A stretch of 64,000 bases of DNA from Solemya velum gill symbiont (GTDB lineage: Bacteria; Pseudomonadota; Gammaproteobacteria; Chromatiales; Chromatiaceae), in contig NZ_JRAA01000001.1 in NCBI RefSeq assembly GCF_000787395.1, forward strand, positions 1,054,001 through 1,118,000, in the 5' to 3' direction. The notes beneath the pieces were generated by a model. It did no database searches. It was not told the DNA's origin and was given only the letters and a program-made list of their open reading frames with translations. Positions 8,911-17,348 of this stretch are shown here, one piece after another. The position numbers were made by a program, and so were the translations under genes. Each line of letters starts with the position of its first letter. Positions within the stretch are counted from its first letter, which is position 1.

Positions 8911-8925
8911 GCACCAAAATAGTGC
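8911..8925. promoter_or_regulatory. NtrC-binding site upstream of ntrB
   Basis: GCACCAAAATAGTGC, a GCAC-N7-GTGC dyad that differs from the glnA site at one base. It lies about 120 bp upstream of the -24 element of the ntrB promoter, a normal enhancer distance, and suggests autogenous control of ntrBC. Confidence 0.75.
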
Positions 8926-9043
8926 AGTCTCTATTTGTGCAGGCGTCCCTGAATCATACTGAAGGGAATAAACCCTGACCAAAAGCCAAGCTCTGTCCGC
9001 CCTGGCGAATAATCTTTGCTGATGAAAGCATTTTATTGCGACT

Positions 9044-9059
9044 TGGCATGTCTATTGCA
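9044..9059 (+). promoter_or_regulatory. Sigma-54 (-24/-12) promoter of ntrBC
   Basis: TTGGCATGTCTATTGC matches the consensus closely, with GG at 9045-9046 and GC at 9057-9058, 10 bases apart. The expected transcription start is about 12 bp after the GC, near 9070, only about two bases before the ntrB ATG. Confidence 0.8.
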
Positions 9060-9071
9060 TAGGTACATTGC

Positions 9072-10142
9072 ATGAACGGCTACGACAAGCAACACCTTCT
9101 TCTGGATAACCTCAATACCGCGGTTCTGGTTTTTGACCGGAATCTGCACCTGCTCTACGTCAATCCGGCAGCAGAGGTTCTGTTTGCGATGAGTGGCAAG
9201 CAGATGCAGGGGATGAGAGCCAGGGAGATTATTCCCTGCAGCGATGCCAATGCAGTCAAGCATCTTGAAAGGGCGTGGAGCTCAGGTCACGTTATTACCG
9301 AACGCGAGATTCATGTCCATTTCCCGGGCCACGAAGAGAGCATTACCATCGATTGCACCATCATGCCTTTTGATGATGGCGGTGAAGGTGCGCTGATGGT
9401 CGAGATACAGCAAGTTGATAGGCAGCTGCGCATCACCAGGGAAGAGCAGATGATTGCCCAGCAAGAGGTGTCGAGCCAACTGATTCGCGGGCTTGCACAC
9501 GAAATCAAGAATCCGTTGGGCGGGATTCGCGGAGCGGCCCAACTACTTGAGCAGGAGCTGGATAACAGCGAGCTTGAAGAATACACCAGCATTATTATCA
9601 ACGAGGCTGACAGGCTGAGAGAGCTGGTTGATCGTATGCTCGGTCCGCGCGAACTGCCCAGGTTTGAATCAATCAACCTCCACGAGGTACTGGAGCGTGT
9701 TCGCCAGCTGGTTAAGGCAGAAGTAGGTGACGAGATTACTCTTATATGTGATTACGACCCCAGCATTCCACCTCTTCATGCCGATCTGAACCAGATGATC
9801 CAGGTGTTTTTGAATATCACAAGGAATGCGGCGAATGTATTGCAGGGTGAAGGAAGCATCACGCTGCGTACACGCGTGATGCGTCATTACACAATCGGCA
9901 CGCATTGTCACAGACTGGTTGCACGAGTCGACATTGTTGATACCGGTCCGGGCATTCCACAAGACCTGCAAGAACAGATTTTTTTTCCCATGGTCTCCGG
10001 AAGTGCGCAGGGCACAGGGCTCGGTCTGACTATTGCGCAATCACTGGTTGCTGCGCACAAGGGCTTGATCGAGTGCCACAGCGAACCAGGTAAAACCACA
10101 TTTTCTGTATTTATTCCGCTGGAGATTGAGAATGGCAGCTGA
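9072..10142 (+). CDS. glnL: Nitrogen regulation sensor histidine kinase NtrB
   Basis: Cytoplasmic two-component kinase/phosphatase that controls NtrC in response to PII. An N-terminal PAS domain (LDNLNTAVLVFDRNLHLLYV, residues about 9-110) is followed by the H-box GLAHEIKNPLGGIRG with the phosphorylated His near residue 142, an N-box NITRNAANVL, and the ATP-lid motifs DTGPGIP and GTGLGL. The length of 356 residues is normal. The start at 9072 is the only Met that keeps the whole PAS domain. No Shine-Dalgarno sequence precedes it, and the predicted sigma-54 transcript would begin about two bases upstream. It overlaps ntrC by 11 bp. Confidence 0.96.
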   Translation: MNGYDKQHLLLDNLNTAVLVFDRNLHLLYVNPAAEVLFAMSGKQMQGMRAREIIPCSDANAVKHLERAWSSGHVITEREIHVHFPGHEESITIDCTIMPFDDGGEGALMVEIQQVDRQLRITREEQMIAQQEVSSQLIRGLAHEIKNPLGGIRGAAQLLEQELDNSELEEYTSIIINEADRLRELVDRMLGPRELPRFESINLHEVLERVRQLVKAEVGDEITLICDYDPSIPPLHADLNQMIQVFLNITRNAANVLQGEGSITLRTRVMRHYTIGTHCHRLVARVDIVDTGPGIPQDLQEQIFFPMVSGSAQGTGLGLTIAQSLVAAHKGLIECHSEPGKTTFSVFIPLEIENGS

Positions 10143-11532
10143 CCGAATCTGGGTCATTGATGATGACAATTCCATCCGCTGGGTGTTAGAGAAAGCGTTG
10201 ACCAAGGCGGGTATGGAAGTGCGCAGTTTTGAATCTGCGGTTGGTGTGGTTGAGGCGCTCGACAAGGAAATCCCGGATACTATCGTTACCGATATCCGCA
10301 TGCCGGGAAAAGATGGCCTGCAACTCCTTTCCGAGCTAAGGGAGAGCCATCCCGATCTTCCGGTCATCATCATGACAGCGCATTCTGATCTGGATAGTGC
10401 CGTATCCGCCTATCATGGCGGTGCTTTCGAATACCTGCCAAAGCCATTTGATATCAAAGAGGCGGTTGACCAGGTACAGCGCGCCTGTCGCAAGTCGGCA
10501 GCAGCTAAACCGGCTGCAGAGAGTGGTGATTCGCGCCTGAAAGGGATCATAGGAGAAGCGCCAGCTATGCAGGAGGTGTTTCGCGCTATCGGACGTTTGG
10601 CGCGCTCAAATATCACGGTCATGATTACCGGAGAGTCCGGTACTGGTAAGGAGCTTGTAGCTCTCGCCCTGCACAATCATAGCCAGCGTGCAGCAAAGCC
10701 CTTCATTGCAATCAACACGGCTGCCGTACCACGGGACCTGCTGGAGTCGGAGCTCTTCGGACATGAGCGTGGTGCTTTCACGGGTGCGACTGAACGTCGT
10801 ATTGGACGATTTGAGCAGGCAGATGGCGGCACACTCTTTCTCGATGAGATCGGTGACATGCCTGCCGACCTTCAGACGCGCCTGTTGCGTGTGCTGGCTG
10901 ACGGCGAGTTTTATCGGGTTGGCGGACGAGCACCGGTCAAGGTGGATGTGCGCATTATTGCAGCCACCCACCAGGATCTCGAAGCGCTGGTCAACAGGCA
11001 GGAATTTCGCGAGGATCTGTTCCATCGCCTCAATGTCATTCGTATCAAGCTGCCCTCGCTACGTGAGCGACGCGAGGATATTCCCCTTCTGATGAGTCAC
11101 TTTTTGCAATCTGCTGCCGAAGAGTTGGGTGAAGAAACCAAGGAGCTGACACCGGAAGTCGAAGAGTTAATGCGATCCTGGGACTGGCCGGGTAATGTGC
11201 GTCAGCTGGAAAATACCGCTCGCTGGATCACGGTGATGGCGGCTGGAAACCAGGTTCACCTGGACGATTTACCCCCCGAGATGCGTGAAGAGGCGACTTC
11301 AGAAAGTGTCTACAGCGGAGACTGGGACGAGGCATTGCGCCAGTGGGCTCGCGTTGAATTAAAGAGAAATGATGCGCCCCTGCTGGACAAGGCACTGCCC
11401 TTGTTTGAGCGCACCCTGATTGAAACCGCACTCGAGGAGACCGGTGGCAAGAAGCATGAGGCCGCGACGATTCTGGGGTGGGGACGTAATACATTGACGC
11501 GCAAGATCAAGGAGCTCGATATCGAGTCATAG
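10132..11532 (+). CDS. glnG: Nitrogen regulation response regulator NtrC
   Basis: Sigma-54 enhancer-binding activator of nitrogen-assimilation promoters. The receiver domain holds the phospho-acceptor Asp 54 ([11 protein letters not shown]). The AAA+ domain shows Walker A GESGTGKE (about residues 167-174), the sigma-54-contacting GAFTGA (about 216-221) and the DEIGDMP Walker B region. A Fis-type helix-turn-helix closes the protein ([21 protein letters not shown]). The ATG at 10132 with GGAG upstream is preferred to a TTG at 10126. The 466-residue length is as expected. Likely targets in this window are the two GCAC-N7-GTGC dyads at 6638 and 8911. Confidence 0.97.
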   Translation: MAADRIWVIDDDNSIRWVLEKALTKAGMEVRSFESAVGVVEALDKEIPDTIVTDIRMPGKDGLQLLSELRESHPDLPVIIMTAHSDLDSAVSAYHGGAFEYLPKPFDIKEAVDQVQRACRKSAAAKPAAESGDSRLKGIIGEAPAMQEVFRAIGRLARSNITVMITGESGTGKELVALALHNHSQRAAKPFIAINTAAVPRDLLESELFGHERGAFTGATERRIGRFEQADGGTLFLDEIGDMPADLQTRLLRVLADGEFYRVGGRAPVKVDVRIIAATHQDLEALVNRQEFREDLFHRLNVIRIKLPSLRERREDIPLLMSHFLQSAAEELGEETKELTPEVEELMRSWDWPGNVRQLENTARWITVMAAGNQVHLDDLPPEMREEATSESVYSGDWDEALRQWARVELKRNDAPLLDKALPLFERTLIETALEETGGKKHEAATILGWGRNTLTRKIKELDIES

Positions 11533-11534
11533 GA

Positions 11535-11643
11535 GCCCCGTCCCTGTCCGACCGGGGCGATTGCCTGGCAGTAGCGGAATCGGCACTATAGCGCCCGCAG
11601 TCTTTGGCCACCACCCCTGACCATCCGGGGCGATCAGCCTGTC
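11535..11643. repeat. Two imperfect copies of a short CCGGGGCGAT-containing repeat
   Basis: Between ntrC and the next gene, two segments (about 11536-11568 and 11612-11643) share the order C-rich run, CCTG, then ACCGGGGCGATTGCCTG or TCCGGGGCGATCAGCCTG. The first also forms a GCCCCG/CGGGGC hairpin just after the ntrC stop and could serve as a weak terminator, although no T run follows. Confidence 0.45.
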
Positions 11644-11722
11644 CCTTCGATGTGTACGGATAATTCCCATCACCATGCCGTATAATCGTGTGCTGGAAAT
11701 TTACAGCAGTGGTATTTGAACA

Positions 11723-12121
11723 ATGGACAGTAGCAGTATCGAGCTAAACGGCAGCGAAATATCAGGCGTCAGTGTCAGTGGCGACGAGGTGCGGGTACAT
11801 CTTGAGCGTGCCATTATCATCAAGACCATGACGGGTTCGGTTGAAAAGACCAAGTGGTGGCAGAAAGGGGATATCGTCTTTACCGGTGCATCGGTTGTTG
11901 AACCGCTGCCTGATGCCTTTGGTGAATGTGAAGGCGGTGATGTCGGGGAGAATATCTACACTTACCGCGACATGATTCCATTACCGCTTGAGAGTCGCGG
12001 GCAGGCAAGCTGTGATTTGATCATTGCAGGTCAGACACGCCATATCGTGGTGCAGGGAGAAACGATCAAACTCGAAATGGTCGAGGTGCCCAAGTATATC
12101 GAGCATATTCGCCCGGAGTAG
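11723..12121 (+). CDS. Hypothetical protein, 132 residues
   Basis: Not recognised. The product is acidic and soluble, with no signal peptide or membrane segment. It looks mainly beta (GVSVSGDEVRVHLERAIIIK; IIAGQTRHIVVQGETIKLEMVEVP), with two tryptophans in KTKWWQKGDIVF. The frame has an ATG at 11723, codon usage like its neighbours and no overlap with other genes, so it is probably real. It is followed closely by the convergent hemG. The preceding 190 bp hold only the short repeats noted above and no clear promoter. Confidence 0.7.
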   Translation: MDSSSIELNGSEISGVSVSGDEVRVHLERAIIIKTMTGSVEKTKWWQKGDIVFTGASVVEPLPDAFGECEGGDVGENIYTYRDMIPLPLESRGQASCDLIIAGQTRHIVVQGETIKLEMVEVPKYIEHIRPE

Positions 12122-12155
12122 CACGCGTTAATCCCTGGCATTCGCATGCATCTTG

Positions 12156-12683
12156 TTACATTTCGCCAACCATTTGCCCGAAGCTTTCAACTTTGTCCCA
12201 GTCTGTAAATTCAACAACAGCATTCGGGTCAGTGGGTCCTTTGGTCATATACATGATCAGGCGAATTATCGTGCGGTCCAATACGCCATATTTTGGATAG
12301 TCTATTTTTCCTGCAAAGATCCCTATCGCATCCGGTTTCCACGAAATACCGGACAGGAATTTCTTTACATAAGGATTGGTTTCAGGCGTGTTTCTGTTCG
12401 GTTTTCGCGCAACCACGCTGACTGAGAAAAAAACACTGGGTTTTTCTTCGAGGAGACTCTTGTATTCAGATACAAAATCAACAACTTCCTTTTGATGTTT
12501 TCCATACCGTATGCTGGCACCAATGATAATTTTATCGGATGCGTGTAATTCGTTCACGTCAGCTGAAGCAATAGGCAGAACTTTCACTTCATGGCCGACT
12601 TTTTCCAGTACTAACTGAATTCTTTGGGAAATCTTGATCGTGTGTCCATCAGTTGTTGAATATAAGATCAGGATATTATTCAC
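12156..12683 (-). CDS. hemG: Menaquinone-dependent protoporphyrinogen IX dehydrogenase (HemG-type flavodoxin)
   Basis: FMN protein oxidising protoporphyrinogen IX to protoporphyrin IX at the membrane, the penultimate step of haem synthesis. The 175 residues align through memory with E. coli HemG: ILILYSTTDGHTIKI (FMN phosphate loop), IIIGASIRYGKHQKEVVDFV, FFSVSVVARKPNRNTPETNP, IFAGKIDYPKYGVLDRTIIR and EFTDWDKVESF. The gene is alone on the minus strand, convergent with the unknown gene at 11723 and preceded by the large nested palindrome. Its base composition is a little more AT-rich than its neighbours, which may hint at separate acquisition. Confidence 0.93.
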   Translation of the reverse strand: MNNILILYSTTDGHTIKISQRIQLVLEKVGHEVKVLPIASADVNELHASDKIIIGASIRYGKHQKEVVDFVSEYKSLLEEKPSVFFSVSVVARKPNRNTPETNPYVKKFLSGISWKPDAIGIFAGKIDYPKYGVLDRTIIRLIMYMTKGPTDPNAVVEFTDWDKVESFGQMVGEM

Positions 12684-12768
12684 CTTGCCCTCCCGTACAC
12701 ATACAGCTCATTATTTCACACGATAGAATCCATCAATAGTTCTTTCACATAATAGCGGTAATAGGAGC

Positions 12769-13140
12769 AGACAAGGTTTTGTCGCCCGGCACCAACAGTC
12801 TCACTCTCCTGACCTCCGCCTGTTTCGTTCACGTGCCAGCGCAAAAAGAACTCGCTCCCCATGGTCGCTCAGACATCTTTTTGCTTCACCTGTCACGTGA
12901 CCGGGCTCCGCTCACGGAGAGTGAGACTGTTGGTGCCGAGCTCCCTGCAGGTGCAACACCCCTCTCTTTTCCCAACGTCAGCGGAGCCGTATTCACACCA
13001 CGGAGGAGAGCGAAAGTATGTTTGAGTGATCCGCGATCGCGAGTTTCTTTCGAGTCCGTGGGGTGGATACACAAGGCGTAGCGTGGTGGGAAAAGAGAGG
13101 GGTGTTGTACCAGTTCGGGCGACGATAAGAAGCCTGGTCT
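12769..13140. repeat. Nested palindromic element with two long hairpins inside an outer stem
   Basis: Three inverted repeats are nested. Hairpin A: 12787-12809 is a perfect 23-bp inverted copy of 12916-12938, and inner segments continue to pair imperfectly (TCACGTG with CACGTGA, GCAAAAAGA with TCTTTTTGC) down to a CCATGG centre at 12859-12864. Hairpin B: 12954-12973 is a perfect 20-bp inverted copy of 13088-13107, with further imperfect pairing to a CGCGATCGCG centre at 13032-13041. Outer stem: GTCGCCCG at 12781-12788 pairs with 13116-13123, and flanking AGACAAGG / CCTGGTCT (12769, 13133) pair with one mismatch. Together they would form a three-way junction of about 370 nt as RNA, or a double cruciform as DNA. 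Open frames across it are considered fortuitous. No transposase is nearby. It could be a MITE-like element or a structured RNA. Confidence 0.85.
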
Positions 13141-13204
13141 ATCCCCTGTCGGAACGGCGGCTGCCGTGTTTCTCGTGGTGATTGTTTCCGGAAAGGAGAG
13201 CGCA

Positions 13205-13235
13205 AAGATAAAGCCCGCAATTGCGGGCTTTATCT
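13205..13235 (-). terminator. Terminator downstream of the small coiled-coil gene
   Basis: A perfect 28-nt palindrome centred on AATT, with arms GATAAAGCCCGCAA, lies about 22 bp after the stop of the gene at 13256-13480 and is followed on the minus strand by TTTG. A second, outer pair CCGGAAA / TTTCCGG (13188-13194 and 13238-13244) brackets it. Confidence 0.75.
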
Positions 13236-13255
13236 GGTTTCCGGCAGCTGATGAA

Positions 13256-13480
13256 TCAGTTGCGGGTAGAACCAACGATTTCGTGTGACAGGTCAACAAC
13301 GCGGGTTGCCATCTCTGCGTACTTCTCACGGTAGTCAGCCAGCAGGCCTTCCTGTGAGTAGTAGTAGTCCTTGCCTGAAATGCCCTTGTCATGCTCGATA
13401 TCCATGAACTTCTTCTGCATTTCAATCATCTCTTCAACCAGCTTGTTCTTCTCGTCGATCAGTGCTTGCTTGTCACTCAT
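13256..13480 (-). CDS. Small coiled-coil hypothetical protein, 74 residues
   Basis: Not assigned to a function. The product is charged and almost entirely helical: MSDKQALIDEKNKLVEEM followed by heptad-like IEMQKKFMDIEHDKG, a short DYYYSQEG turn, and a second helix REKYAEMATRVVDLSHEI. No signal or membrane segment is present. The start is supported by a GAGT ribosome-site-like sequence shortly before the ATG, and a perfect-stem terminator follows, so it is an independent, probably well-expressed small gene. A small scaffold or regulatory protein is possible, but nothing in the sequence proves it. Confidence 0.75.
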   Translation of the reverse strand: MSDKQALIDEKNKLVEEMIEMQKKFMDIEHDKGISGKDYYYSQEGLLADYREKYAEMATRVVDLSHEIVGSTRN

Positions 13481-13631
13481 TGTTTTTACTCCGTATCAGC
13501 TGCGCGATGTCTATCGCACGGTTCATAATTTACGGGGGTCAATATAGCACTGGTGCCTGCTTGGCCACCCCTCCCAAAGGGGATAGTGGCGGCAAAAGCG
13601 GAAAATTAATCCGGCGGACTGATTTTGGAGC

Positions 13632-13649
13632 TATCCCTTTCGGGATAGA
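13632..13649 (-). terminator. Hairpin immediately after the pyrD stop
   Basis: CTATCCC-TTTC-GGGATAG, a 7-bp stem with a 4-nt loop, lies two bases beyond the pyrD stop codon. There is no T run after it, so it may protect the 3-prime end rather than terminate by itself. Confidence 0.5.
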
Positions 13650-13651
13650 TT

Positions 13652-14641
13652 TCAGCAGTTGCACTTGTTATGTTGTGCCGGTGGCTGATTAAGGGACAAT
13701 GTTCCTGTCAGCTCCGCGACACTTGTCAGTTCATGACGATCGAGGTATGCCTTGATGCCGTCGTTGATTTTCGGGCAGATCAGCGGATCGTAGAAGAGCG
13801 CGGTTCCGACACCGACGGCACTGGCACCGGCAATCAGGAACTCAATTGCATCCTCTGCCGAGTTGATGCCGCCCTGGCCGATGATGGGAATGCCGTGATC
13901 ACGACACACCTGGTAGACCTGGTGGGTTTTGAGCAGTGCAACCGGCTTGATTGCCGGGCCTGAAAGACCGCCCTGGTTGTTGCCGATGATCGGCGAGCGT
14001 GATTCGATATCGATCGCCATACCCATCAGCGTATTGATGACAGCAAAGGCGTCACTGCCGGCCTCAATACAGAGGCGGGCATTGTGCTGGATATCGGTCT
14101 GATTTGGCGACAGCTTGGTGATCAGCGGCTTGTTGGTGACTGCGCGGCAGGCCTCGACGACACGTGCCGACATCTCCGGGTCATTACCAAAGGCGACACC
14201 GCCCTCCTTGACGTTGGGACAGGAGATGTTGATCTCGATCGCATCAATGTCGGAATCATCGAACTTGCGCGTAACATCGATGTACTCTTCAATGGTTGAG
14301 CCCGAGACATTGGCGATGAAGCGGGTTTCGGAGAAATCCAGCTCGGGCAGAATCGATGAGACCACCTGGTCTACGCCGGGGTTCTGCAGGCCGATAGCAT
14401 TGAGCATGCCGCCCGGTGTTTCATAAATCCTGTGCGGCTGGTTACCGAGACGCTGGGTGCCGGTTGTGCCCTTGAGGCAAACCGCGCCGACATCCCGGTT
14501 GGAAAAGCCGCTTACACGGGTATACTCTTCGCCGAAGCCGACGCAGCCGGAAAGCAGTACGATCGGTGTCTGGAAGTTCATGCCGCAAAATTCTGTGGCA
14601 AGAGGATTGCTAGTTGTATCGATAGATTTTTCTGAGGTCAT
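13652..14641 (-). CDS. pyrD: Dihydroorotate dehydrogenase, class 1B-like catalytic subunit
   Basis: FMN enzyme of pyrimidine synthesis oxidising dihydroorotate to orotate. The class 1 catalytic cysteine is in [13 protein letters not shown], where membrane-bound class 2 enzymes carry serine. Other class 1B-type blocks are ILLSGC-like [48 protein letters not shown] and [13 protein letters not shown]. The 329 residues are slightly longer than usual because of an N-terminal lead ([15 protein letters not shown]) and a Cys-containing tail (KCNC). Class 1B enzymes normally work with an Fe-S/FAD partner, PyrK, but none is adjacent, and most Gammaproteobacteria use class 2. Its start codon is only five bases from the divergent trmL start. 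Confidence 0.88.
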   Translation of the reverse strand: MTSEKSIDTTSNPLATEFCGMNFQTPIVLLSGCVGFGEEYTRVSGFSNRDVGAVCLKGTTGTQRLGNQPHRIYETPGGMLNAIGLQNPGVDQVVSSILPELDFSETRFIANVSGSTIEEYIDVTRKFDDSDIDAIEINISCPNVKEGGVAFGNDPEMSARVVEACRAVTNKPLITKLSPNQTDIQHNARLCIEAGSDAFAVINTLMGMAIDIESRSPIIGNNQGGLSGPAIKPVALLKTHQVYQVCRDHGIPIIGQGGINSAEDAIEFLIAGASAVGVGTALFYDPLICPKINDGIKAYLDRHELTSVAELTGTLSLNQPPAQHNKCNC

Positions 14642-14646
14642 CTGAT

Positions 14647-15117
14647 TTGTTTCACATTCTGCTTTACGAGCCGGAGATTCCGCCTAACACGGGCAATATC
14701 ATACGCCTTTGTGCGAACAGTGGCAGCACCTTGCACCTGATTCATCCGCTTGGCTTTGAACTGGACGATAAAAAACTGCGTCGCGCAGGTCTTGATTATG
14801 CAGAATATGCAGCCGTACGTGAACATGCATCGCTAGACGCTTGTCTGAAGACGCTGAAACCTGGTCGCCTGTTTGCATTCACTACCAAGGGTGGAAATGC
14901 GCATAGCTCGCCCTCATACAGAGAAGGTGATGCATTCCTGTTCGGCCCCGAGACACGCGGTTTGCCGGATGATGTACTGGCAGGTATCGAAAAAGATAAC
15001 TGGCTGCGCGTACCGATGCTGGAAAACAGCCGCAGCCTCAACCTGTCGAACACGGTCGCTGTTGTACTCTATGAAGCATGGCGGCAGGCAGGTTACGAAG
15101 GCGCTTTGATTAAATAA
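14647..15117 (+). CDS. trmL: tRNA (cytidine/uridine-34-2'-O)-methyltransferase
   Basis: SPOUT-fold methyltransferase modifying the wobble 2'-hydroxyl of leucine tRNAs. Conserved blocks are [49 protein letters not shown] and [20 protein letters not shown], with the trefoil-knot SAM site near the end. At 156 residues it matches E. coli TrmL. The start is a TTG at 14647, giving [12 protein letters not shown] as in homologues; GAGGT lies eight bases before it, inside the divergent pyrD coding sequence. No ATG alternative keeps the N-terminal strand. The prlC gene follows 25 bp later in the same direction. Confidence 0.93.
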   Translation: MFHILLYEPEIPPNTGNIIRLCANSGSTLHLIHPLGFELDDKKLRRAGLDYAEYAAVREHASLDACLKTLKPGRLFAFTTKGGNAHSSPSYREGDAFLFGPETRGLPDDVLAGIEKDNWLRVPMLENSRSLNLSNTVAVVLYEAWRQAGYEGALIK

Positions 15118-15142
15118 CACCTGGAATAATGGAAACAACCGC

Positions 15143-17182
15143 ATGGACAATGCAAACCCGCTATTGAAAGAGACATTTCTGCCGCAGTTCAACGAAATCA
15201 AGGCTGAGCACGTGGAGCCGGCAATTGATACGCTGCTGGCGCAAAACCGCGAGCAGATTGAGAAGCTGCTCGATACGGTTGAGAGCCCCGGCTGGAAAAA
15301 TTTTGTTGAGCCGCTCGAGGAGCTGGATGACTTGCTTAACCGTGCCTGGTCGCCAATCAGCCACATGAACTCGGTGGTCAATACGGATGAACTGCGTGAT
15401 GCCTACAACACCTGCCTGCCGAAGCTGAGCAGTTATGCAACCGAGATGGGGCAAAACGCCAGGTTATACAGCGCATACAAGGCAGTACTTGAGAACGAGA
15501 CATCCCTCAACAAGGCGCAGACAAAGATGCTGGAAAATATCCTGCTCGACTTCCACCTCACCGGTGTTGATCTGCCGGAAGAGAAAAAGCAGCGTTTCAA
15601 GGAGATCAGCAAGCGCCTCTCGACTCTCACCAGCAAGTATGAGCAGAACCTGCTTGATGCAACCCACGCCTGGGCCAAGCTTGTCAGTGATGATTCGCAA
15701 CTTGCCGGTCTGCCTGAATCGGCGATTGACCTTGCCCGCCAGGCAGCCGAACAACGTGAGCAGGAGGGCTGGCTGCTGACGCTCGATTTTCCATCCTATT
15801 TTCCGGTCATGACCTACGCGGATGATCGGGAACTGCGTTATGAGCTTTACCAGGCTTATGTCACACGTGCCTCGGACCAGGGGCCGAATGCCGGTGAGAA
15901 TGATAACGGCGAGTTGATGGGGGAAATACTCGCGCTGCGCCACGAAGCGGCACAACTGCTTGGTTTTGATAACTATGCGGAGCGTTCGCTGGCGAGAAAA
16001 ATGGCATCAACAATTGACGAGGTCATGACTTTTCTTGAGGATCTCGCAGATCGATCTACACCACAGGCGCAACAGGAATTTGACGAGTTACAGCAGTTTG
16101 CCCGTGATGAATTTGGAATGGATGAACTGCAGGCGTGGGATGTTGCCTACTATGCGGAGAAGCTGCGCGAGAAACGCTACAACCTTACCCAGGAGGAGCT
16201 CAAGCCATACTTTCCGGACACGCGTGTTATCAGCGGCATGTTCGACGTGGTGCAACGCCTGTTTGATATCAGTATCGAGCAAAGTGATGGGGTGCAGACT
16301 TGGCATCCTGATGTGCGTTTCTATGACATCAGGGACAGCAGCGGCAAATTGATGGCGCACTTTTACCTGGATCTCTATGCCCGCGAGAAAAAACGTGGCG
16401 GTGCCTGGATGGATGTCTGCATCAGTCGCTTCCGTTCAGAGAAGGTCGATCAGCTGCCGGTTGCATATCTTGTGTGTAACTTCACACCACCGGTTGGCGA
16501 CAAGCCCGCGCTGCTGACGCACGACGAGGTACAGACGCTGTTCCATGAATTCGGTCATGGACTGCATCATATGCTGACACAAATCGACTATCCGCCAGTC
16601 TCCGGCATCAGCGGTGTCGCCTGGGATGCGGTTGAACTGCCGAGCCAGTTTCTCGAGAACTGGTGCTGGGAGCGCGAGGCGCTGGATATCATCTCGGGCC
16701 ACTATGAAAGCGATGAATCGATACCTGAAGAGTTGTATGAGCGCATGATCGCGGCAAAGAATTTCCATTCGGCAATGCAGATGGTGCGTCAGCTTGAGTT
16801 TTCCATTTTTGATTTTCGCCTGCATCGTGAATATGACCCTCAAAGGGAGGCAGATATCGAAGCGCTCATTAGTGAGGTGCGTGATACGGTTGCCGTGGTG
16901 AAGCCGCCAAAGTGGAATCGTTTCGCTAACGGCTTCGCACACATTTTTTCCGGTGGCTACGCAGCAGGCTATTACAGTTACAAATGGGCGGAGGTGCTCT
17001 CTGCAGACGCCTTCTCCCTGTTTGAAGAGAAGGGTATTTTCGATCAGCAGACAGGCCGCTCATTCCGGGAAAACATTCTTGAGAAGGGTGGTTCGGAAGA
17101 TGCGATGGATCTGTTCGTGAATTTTCGCGGGCGCAAACCGGAAGTTGAACCGCTCTTGCGACATACAGGAATTACCGGCTGA
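15143..17182 (+). CDS. prlC: Oligopeptidase A (M3 family zinc metallopeptidase)
   Basis: Cytoplasmic peptidase degrading oligopeptides, including cleaved signal peptides. The zinc motif HEFGH is at about residues 468-472 (TLFHEFGHGLHHML), with the third ligand in the following VAWDAVELPSQFLENW block. Length, 679 residues, is that of E. coli OpdA, and the N-terminus (NPLLKETFLPQFNEIKAEHV) and the C-terminal GGSEDAMDLFVNFRGRKPEV segment are typical. It follows trmL closely. The 166 bp after it hold no gene but contain the TTGACT-like element upstream of ubiD. Confidence 0.97.
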   Translation: MDNANPLLKETFLPQFNEIKAEHVEPAIDTLLAQNREQIEKLLDTVESPGWKNFVEPLEELDDLLNRAWSPISHMNSVVNTDELRDAYNTCLPKLSSYATEMGQNARLYSAYKAVLENETSLNKAQTKMLENILLDFHLTGVDLPEEKKQRFKEISKRLSTLTSKYEQNLLDATHAWAKLVSDDSQLAGLPESAIDLARQAAEQREQEGWLLTLDFPSYFPVMTYADDRELRYELYQAYVTRASDQGPNAGENDNGELMGEILALRHEAAQLLGFDNYAERSLARKMASTIDEVMTFLEDLADRSTPQAQQEFDELQQFARDEFGMDELQAWDVAYYAEKLREKRYNLTQEELKPYFPDTRVISGMFDVVQRLFDISIEQSDGVQTWHPDVRFYDIRDSSGKLMAHFYLDLYAREKKRGGAWMDVCISRFRSEKVDQLPVAYLVCNFTPPVGDKPALLTHDEVQTLFHEFGHGLHHMLTQIDYPPVSGISGVAWDAVELPSQFLENWCWEREALDIISGHYESDESIPEELYERMIAAKNFHSAMQMVRQLEFSIFDFRLHREYDPQREADIEALISEVRDTVAVVKPPKWNRFANGFAHIFSGGYAAGYYSYKWAEVLSADAFSLFEEKGIFDQQTGRSFRENILEKGGSEDAMDLFVNFRGRKPEVEPLLRHTGITG

Positions 17183-17250
17183 ACAGATCGGGGAACTTAG
17201 CCCTCCGTGGCCACCTGGTCCCTTGCTGGATGCCCGGAGAGGCATCTATT

Positions 17251-17266
17251 GACTCGTTAACAAGTC
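17251..17266. promoter_or_regulatory. Imperfect dyad at a possible promoter of ubiD
   Basis: GACTCGTTAACAAGTC is a palindrome apart from one central pair, centred on GTTAAC, and overlaps a TTGACT that could be a -35 box (17249-17254). The match to any known operator is not established. Confidence 0.25.
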
Positions 17267-17348
17267 TAGTACATAAGGGGGCTTTTGCCATTTGCATTTC
17301 TTATGGTGAATATGGTGATAAAGTTGGCGATATGGGAAAGGGGAGAGC

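Noticed and set aside
12779-13425. Open frames of 75-179 residues across the gap between hemG and the small coiled-coil gene
   Set aside because: They run through the nested palindrome, have skewed composition, overlap each other on both strands and show no recognisable protein family.
14647-14700. tRNA gene near the pyrD/trmL junction
   Set aside because: No cloverleaf could be drawn; the sequence is coding for TrmL. No tRNA or rRNA gene was found anywhere in the window by eye, though a covariance search was not possible.
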